Part shown: piece after piece, positions 59,721 to 64,000 of the stretch
Numbering within the stretch: position 1 is the first letter of the stretch
Layout: each line of letters opens with the position of its first letter
Assembly (NCBI RefSeq): GCF_004519405.1
Contig: NZ_SGWI01000004.1
Location: 248,001 to 312,000 of the forward strand
Reading direction: 5' to 3'
Length of the DNA: 64,000 nt
Source: Pseudomonas sp. BCA17
GTDB taxonomy: Bacteria; Pseudomonadota; Gammaproteobacteria; Pseudomonadales; Pseudomonadaceae
Notes under the pieces: generated by a model
What the model saw: the letters and a program-made list of their open reading frames with translations, nothing else
What the model was told of the DNA's origin: nothing
Database searches by the model: none
Made by a program: the position numbers and the translations under genes

Positions 59721-60800
59721 ATGAGCGTGGAGTGCTTTGTCACGGGCGGTACCGGCTTTATCGGTCAACACCTGGTGGCGCACCTGAGTGCAAAAGGTCA
59801 CACCGTACAGGTGTTGATGCGTCGGCCAGAGCGCCTTGCCGCACTGCGGGAACAAGTCGACCGGTTGGGAGGGAACGCGTCCCGGGTATTTGCCGTGGCT
59901 GGCGACCTGGAGCAGGACAACCTCGGGCTGAGCCTTGCCGACCGCGAAAGGCTGAGGCAAGCCAGCGTGGTATTTCACCTGGGAGCCCACTTTGCCTGGG
60001 GGCTTTCAGTGCAGCAGTCACGTGCCGTGAATGTAGAAGGCGCAAAACGCGTGGCGCTATTGGCGGCTGAGCAAAAAAGCCGGTTAGTGATGATCGGCGG
60101 CTTCATGCTGAAAAACCATGAACACCTGCAACGCATAGGCATTGATCCTCATCATCCGGAGTTGACCAATTGGCCCGCCCTCTACCGGCGTGTCGGTGCT
60201 TATGAGGGGAGCAAGCTGGAGGCACACTTTGCCACCCTGGCGCTGATGTCAGCCAAGGGCGCAGACGTGACCGTCGTCCATCCCGCCACGGTGTGTGGTC
60301 ACAGCCACACCGGCCATATCCTCGAAGGTCAGCCACTGATGGAGCTTATACGAAGCCTTATGCACGGAAAGCTGACTGCCGTGCCCGGCACCGCCGAACA
60401 CTGGCTGCCGCTGGTCACCGTGGATTATCTGGTCGAGTTGGTGGCGGCCAGTGCTTTTGACCCGGCCATGAAGGGCCAGGAGCTGCTGGCACTGGATGCC
60501 CAAACGCCCAACTTGCGCGAACTTCTGGCACAGGTGGCACAAGCCATCAGCGTAAAGCCTCCCAAGCATCACATTCCGCTCCGAGTGCTGAAATGGCTAC
60601 TGAGGATTCCTCCCGTCGCGCGTTTTTTGAATACCAGTGTCGAGGCTTTGGACTTCATCCAGACCACGCGTTTTGATACAGCGGCGGTCGAGCAATTTGC
60701 CGGCAGGCATGGGATAGCTAAATCGGATATACGTGAGTCTTTGCGGCGTACTGCTGTGTTCGTCAAGTCACAGGGCATAGCCACGGGCGAGTCTCGCTGA
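59721..60800 (+). CDS. NAD(P)-dependent extended SDR
   Basis: 359 aa from the ATG at 59721 with AAGGAA upstream. The dinucleotide motif is CFVTGGTGFIGQHLVAHL. VFHLGAHFAWG replaces the usual NAA-type segment. The YxxxK-like YEGSKLE lies near residue 165. It belongs to the epimerase/dehydratase/ketoreductase superfamily; the substrate is unknown. The MerR regulator is divergent and likely induces it. Both lie precisely between the two direct repeats. Confidence 0.87.
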   Translation: MSVECFVTGGTGFIGQHLVAHLSAKGHTVQVLMRRPERLAALREQVDRLGGNASRVFAVAGDLEQDNLGLSLADRERLRQASVVFHLGAHFAWGLSVQQSRAVNVEGAKRVALLAAEQKSRLVMIGGFMLKNHEHLQRIGIDPHHPELTNWPALYRRVGAYEGSKLEAHFATLALMSAKGADVTVVHPATVCGHSHTGHILEGQPLMELIRSLMHGKLTAVPGTAEHWLPLVTVDYLVELVAASAFDPAMKGQELLALDAQTPNLRELLAQVAQAISVKPPKHHIPLRVLKWLLRIPPVARFLNTSVEALDFIQTTRFDTAAVEQFAGRHGIAKSDIRESLRRTAVFVKSQGIATGESR

Positions 60801-60818
60801 CTTATTGCGGGCAACCAG

Positions 60819-61006
60819 AGATCGTGTTTTCAGTTCTCTATGGGCTGGAGGCGCGAGGGGCCTCCCTTGAAGAGGATCGTAGGCTTCAAAGACACAGGGG
60901 ATGATGAAGGGACAACACGGGTTCAGGCTGCCGCCTTGGGTAAGGCGGCGGGACGGATTGTCAGGCGGTGGCCTTGCTGGCGGCAGGCGCGGCTTGCTCC
61001 TGGGCT
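60819..61006. repeat. Direct repeat, right copy
   Basis: It matches 59048-59219 with an insertion of about 17 bp near the end of the DUF6124-like gene. The place matching the small lipoprotein start reads ACG rather than ATG, and homology stops a few bases further. It starts 18 bp past the SDR stop. Confidence 0.85.
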
Positions 61007-61239
61007 CGGTCAACGAGTAACGCGCTCAGGTCGATTAGTTGTTGGATGCCCAGGACGATGGCGCGGTGGGGGTCTTCAAGTTCGAACGCTAGCGTGGCGG
61101 CCATTTGGTTGGCGGATTCCAGGTTTTCGGAGGCGTTAGCCAGGAGGGTTTCTGTGTCTATTTTGGGGTTGACTAGGAATAGGTTGCCGGATGGCGCAGT
61201 GTTTTGATCGACATGAGGATTGTGTGATTTGTTAGGCAT
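60961..61239 (-). CDS. DUF6124-like small protein
   Basis: 92 aa: MPNKSHNPHVDQNTAPSG, then NPKIDTETLLANASENLESANQMAATLAFELEDPHRAIVLGIQQLIDLSALLVDRA. This is a small family seen across Pseudomonas, in many copies per genome, probably helical and cytoplasmic. TTTGGAG precedes the ATG. No function known. A CCGCCTTACCCAAGGCGG hairpin (60932-60949, minus strand) follows the stop and may end transcription. Its last codons are inside the right repeat. Confidence 0.8.
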   Translation of the reverse strand: MPNKSHNPHVDQNTAPSGNLFLVNPKIDTETLLANASENLESANQMAATLAFELEDPHRAIVLGIQQLIDLSALLVDRAQEQAAPAASKATA

Positions 61240-61757
61240 GGGCGAAGCTCCAAATATTTACGGGAGTTAAAACGCCTTAGCAATACGGACTTCCACCTCC
61301 GGCCGCTGGGTTTGCAGCGGCTTAAGGAGGTTAGTTACAGATGGTCTGACGGGCAAGCCGAGAAAAGTGTGGGAAGGTTCCTAGGGTAGATCGTGATCTG
61401 ACCCCGATATACACGCGGTTCTTTTTGGTGGCGAGCAAAGTGACGATTTCACTCAACTTCATAGCTGGTTGATATGCGCAAGCAGGATCTAGGGAATAGA
61501 TAGAAAAGAGCAGGGCCCGATAGCCGCCGATAGCCATGGGTAGAAACCGGCAGCGTCCGGCCAAAAGCAGACCATGGACAGGCTGTCAAAGTCTTTCTAA
61601 GCTCTGCGGAGGCTATCTCGCGTTCCCTCGCCTCATGCCGCGCTTCTGGCGTGACACTCAACTTGCTTAAGGAGTTATGCATGGATACGAAATCATATAA
61701 AGCCTTTGGCAGAACCTATTATGCCCCTTGTGGCGCCTACCTATAATTAGGCAGCTC
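61240..61757. other. 518-bp gap before the Mrr-like gene
   Basis: No gene I can support. A minus-strand frame of 77 codons (61449-61682) has no recognisable features. A 7-bp perfect hairpin (GCCGCTG/CAGCGGC, 61302-61321) is the only clear structure. The bases before the Mrr-like gene are AT-rich (ATCATATAAAG near 61690), a possible promoter. Confidence 0.5.
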
Positions 61758-62639
61758 ATGAGCATCTGGGTGCACCACGAAGTCGGAGACGTTCCATCTA
61801 TCGGAGAGATTTCCGGACAGCAGTGCAGGTTCTGTAACGGTCCTCTTGTCCAAGAACAAATCGAGGATCGCTGGGCCGGAATCTCAAATGAGACCGCTGA
61901 GTTGCACAGGAAGACCGTGCTTGGGATGGCCGAGATTCATGGCGACTTCATACTAAGAGAAATGGAACTAGTGTGTGAGCCGGATGAGAGGGAAGCATAT
62001 CTTTCCACTTGCCCCTTGTGCGGGTGGTGGCAAGTATTCAAAGAAATCTACCTTTGCACCAAGAGCCAGATATGGTTTGTCGAATGCGGTACAAGTGCAG
62101 TCCTGTACAAATTTAATACAGTTGACATTACAATTCCGGCTGAAGAGGTGCGCCAATACTTGGTGGCAAAATACGAGGGCCGTTTCAACGTTCATCCACG
62201 TCGACTCGAGGAAGTAGTCGCGAGTGTCTTCTCGAGTCACGGCTTCAGATCAGAGGTAACGTCCTATTCACGAGATGGGGGAATCGACGTTATCCTCCGT
62301 GACGCGCTCGGTCGCCCTATAGCCATCCAAGTGAAGCGCTATAAGGGAGCAATCGAGGTGGCTTCTATCCGCGAGTTGCTTGGAGCTATGGTACTGAAAG
62401 GCTTCACCAGGGGAGCCTTCGTCACTACCTCCACATTTCAGGCTGGCGGACAAGAGATGGTGAGGACCGCATCGGTTCGAGGCCTCGCCCTAGAGTTGAT
62501 TGACGGTGCGCGATTTTTAAGCGGCCTTCAAATCGCCCAACTAATAGATTTCCGTCGGTATCCGCGGTTCCTTCAGGACGATGTCCTGGGTTCGCTGAAA
62601 CTCCGGCTGGGCAATGAATACCACTGCAATTCCCTTTAA
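61758..62639 (+). CDS. Solo Mrr-type restriction endonuclease with zinc-ribbon-like N-terminus
   Basis: 293 aa from the ATG at 61758 with AGG 6 nt upstream; a GTG ten codons earlier is also in frame. Residues 20-95 hold two CxxC pairs (C23-C26, QCRFCNGP; C85-C88, CPLCGWW), probably binding zinc. The Mrr catalytic domain fills about 145-260: Asp177 (DGGIDVIL) and QVK 191-193 (IAIQVKRYKGAI) match the D-(E/Q)xK nuclease core, and Glu151/152 sit in helix 1. Such proteins cut methylated or foreign DNA. No methylase or partner gene is nearby. Codon use is less GC-rich than its neighbours. Confidence 0.85.
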   Translation: MSIWVHHEVGDVPSIGEISGQQCRFCNGPLVQEQIEDRWAGISNETAELHRKTVLGMAEIHGDFILREMELVCEPDEREAYLSTCPLCGWWQVFKEIYLCTKSQIWFVECGTSAVLYKFNTVDITIPAEEVRQYLVAKYEGRFNVHPRRLEEVVASVFSSHGFRSEVTSYSRDGGIDVILRDALGRPIAIQVKRYKGAIEVASIRELLGAMVLKGFTRGAFVTTSTFQAGGQEMVRTASVRGLALELIDGARFLSGLQIAQLIDFRRYPRFLQDDVLGSLKLRLGNEYHCNSL

Positions 62640-62788
62640 GAACAGAGCACTTGCTTTGTTCATTCACCGCAGCAGCAAGATGCCTGACTGCGATAGGCAC
62701 GGAAATCGGAATCAGGCCACAATATAACTCTGACTCCCCCACCCAACCTCATAAAACGTGAACCGTACTTTTCAGCCCTCCACTCCCC

Positions 62789-64000
62789 TCAATGCCCCTT
62801 ATGATGCCCCACCCCCTCACCCGCTACTGACACGCTCGCCTGCGCCACTTTCCCCGACGCGGGAAGCACTCGAATGATGCTCATCATCCCCAGGTCTTCG
62901 TGCCCCAGCAGGTGGCAGTGAAAGACAAAATCCCCCACCACTTCACCGCGAAAATCCATCAGCAGTGACACGCTGGGGTACGGGTCCTGTGCATTACCGG
63001 ACCAGGCCGGCACCTCGATGGTGTCCAGGTATTGCCCCACAATCCCCGGTGCCTGCGGCTCTTTACCGAAGTTGTTCTGCCCCTGCACATAAAAATGAAT
63101 CTGGTGGATGTGAAACACATGGTTTTCGGTGCTGCGGTTCTCGACAGACCACTGCTCCACCGTGCCTTGAGTGGTGGTAATACTCGGTGGCTGGTCGGGA
63201 TTGAACACGTGCGGCACTTGGCCGTCGACCGTCATGTAGAACTCGGTTTGGTTGGCGTTTTCGGAGAAGTACAAGTTGCGCTGGGCAACGACGGGGGCTT
63301 GCTTCAATCCGGCAAAGCGCTTTCCAGCCGTTTCGGAAATTGGTCGTGCAGGCAGGCTGGCAAGTTTTGCCTCGGTGTTAGCCCCTACGTCGAGCGTGAT
63401 CAGCGGGCGAGTCGGGTTGCAGTCGCCGTCCGCACCGGTGTTGATATTGGCCGTCATCAGCGTGGCTTTTTGCACGCCGACGCCAGGCATATTCGCCACG
63501 AATTCTACGCGCGACGCCGGCGGCAACCGGAAATGATTGACCGCAATGCTCTGGCCGGTGCCGCCCGTGCCGTCTTGAGAGTTGATTGGAACACCGTCGA
63601 TGGCTATCAAGTTAAGGGTCTGCGGCACGTTGTCGTAGACGAGGCTCAGGTCGAGTATTGAATCTGCGGAAATATTGGCGACCCGCCAAAACTGGGCCTG
63701 GCCCGGTGGGACTTGCATCTTGGCGGCGACAAAAAATACGTTGTTCTTATCGGTGTAGGAGTTGACCGGCACATTGTTCACGGTAACGTCGTGGAACGGC
63801 ACGTCGACCCCGCAGTTACCGGGCCCTTCCTTCAGGTTATTGAGCTGGCGCTGATCACGCAGAACCAGGACCTGTTGCGGTAGCCCCTGCACCGCTGGAA
63901 AAAACCGTTCGATCCCGTCCACAATCAATGCGCCAGTCGCGCCGCCCATGACGACCGGTTCGGAAATGCCGTGCACATGCGGGTGGTACCAGTACATCCC
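62789..64000 (-). CDS. Multicopper oxidase (5' end off window)
   Basis: The frame is open to the right edge, so this is the C-terminal part (404 codons) of a larger protein. It begins inside the first copper-binding region: YWYHPHVHGI (HxH). The second region is HVFHIHQIHF and the third HCHLLGHEDLGMM, with the type 1 copper His/Cys/Met ligands in order. Multicopper oxidases couple substrate oxidation to four-electron reduction of O2, usually in the periplasm. Whether it is a copper-resistance or phenol/manganese type cannot be seen here. The tail is His-rich (GVGHHKGH). Confidence 0.93.
   Translation of the reverse strand, partial: GMYWYHPHVHGISEPVVMGGATGALIVDGIERFFPAVQGLPQQVLVLRDQRQLNNLKEGPGNCGVDVPFHDVTVNNVPVNSYTDKNNVFFVAAKMQVPPGQAQFWRVANISADSILDLSLVYDNVPQTLNLIAIDGVPINSQDGTGGTGQSIAVNHFRLPPASRVEFVANMPGVGVQKATLMTANINTGADGDCNPTRPLITLDVGANTEAKLASLPARPISETAGKRFAGLKQAPVVAQRNLYFSENANQTEFYMTVDGQVPHVFNPDQPPSITTTQGTVEQWSVENRSTENHVFHIHQIHFYVQGQNNFGKEPQAPGIVGQYLDTIEVPAWSGNAQDPYPSVSLLMDFRGEVVGDFVFHCHLLGHEDLGMMSIIRVLPASGKVAQASVSVAGEGVGHHKGH

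Noticed and set aside
61449..61682. 77-codon minus-strand frame upstream of the Mrr-like gene
   Set aside because: No domain, and no partner role evident; composition looks noncoding.

Overview
The window is chromosomal DNA from a Pseudomonas, most likely of the P. fluorescens group. The gene order rpsA-ihfB-lapA-wzz at one side and cmk, tyrA/aroA, hisC, pheA, serC, gyrA, mtnA, MTA deaminase, ubiG, mupP, yciK at the other is the order I know from P. aeruginosa (himD/wzz through PA3173). REP/REPIN repeats of the fluorescens type, the FabV enoyl reductase and the GC-rich coding sequence agree with this.

Positions 1-14400 hold an O-antigen locus on the minus strand: wzz, a gap, an rfaH-like antiterminator gene, a leader with an ops/JUMPstart element, then wbpO, wbpP, fdtA, fdtB, wzx, a GT2 glycosyltransferase, wzy, two more glycosyltransferases and an amidotransferase (asnB/wbpS type). 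Together they predict an O unit with GalNAcA (probably partly amidated) and a 3-amino-3,6-dideoxyhexose, assembled by the Wzx/Wzy route. The cluster looks more AT-rich than its flanks and continues past the left edge.

Positions 14800-32000 are conserved housekeeping genes: lapA, ihfB, a small lipoprotein, rpsA and the aromatic/serine supra-operon (serC-pheA-hisC-tyrA/aroA-cmk) on the minus strand; gyrA and mtnA, also minus; then MTA deaminase, ubiG, mupP and yciK on the plus strand. A REPIN lies between mupP and yciK.

Positions 32100-40230 hold a peptide-sensing locus: a peptide ABC transporter operon led by an iminopeptidase gene, a divergent LuxR solo, and a second iminopeptidase gene. This is the layout of the plant-responsive PipR/Aap/PipA system of Pseudomonas endophytes. 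I see a perfect 20-bp lux-box palindrome in the divergent promoter and a near-perfect one before the second iminopeptidase.

Positions 40300-45110 look like a purine acquisition block: a xanthine/uracil-type permease, a Tsx/OmpK-type nucleoside channel, and the PunC exporter with its regulator PunR. Positions 45090-57100 carry an ArgD-like aminotransferase, LysR regulators, a HAD phosphatase, fabV, an LpxO-like dioxygenase, ppnN, a VapBC-type toxin-antitoxin pair, small envelope proteins, an F420-type reductase and mqo.

The right end (57500-64000) is more accessory: an MFS exporter, a small lipoprotein, a merR-SDR pair lying exactly between two direct repeats of about 170-190 bp, a small DUF6124-like gene, a solo Mrr-type nuclease with a zinc-ribbon-like front end, and the 3' part of a multicopper oxidase gene cut by the window edge.
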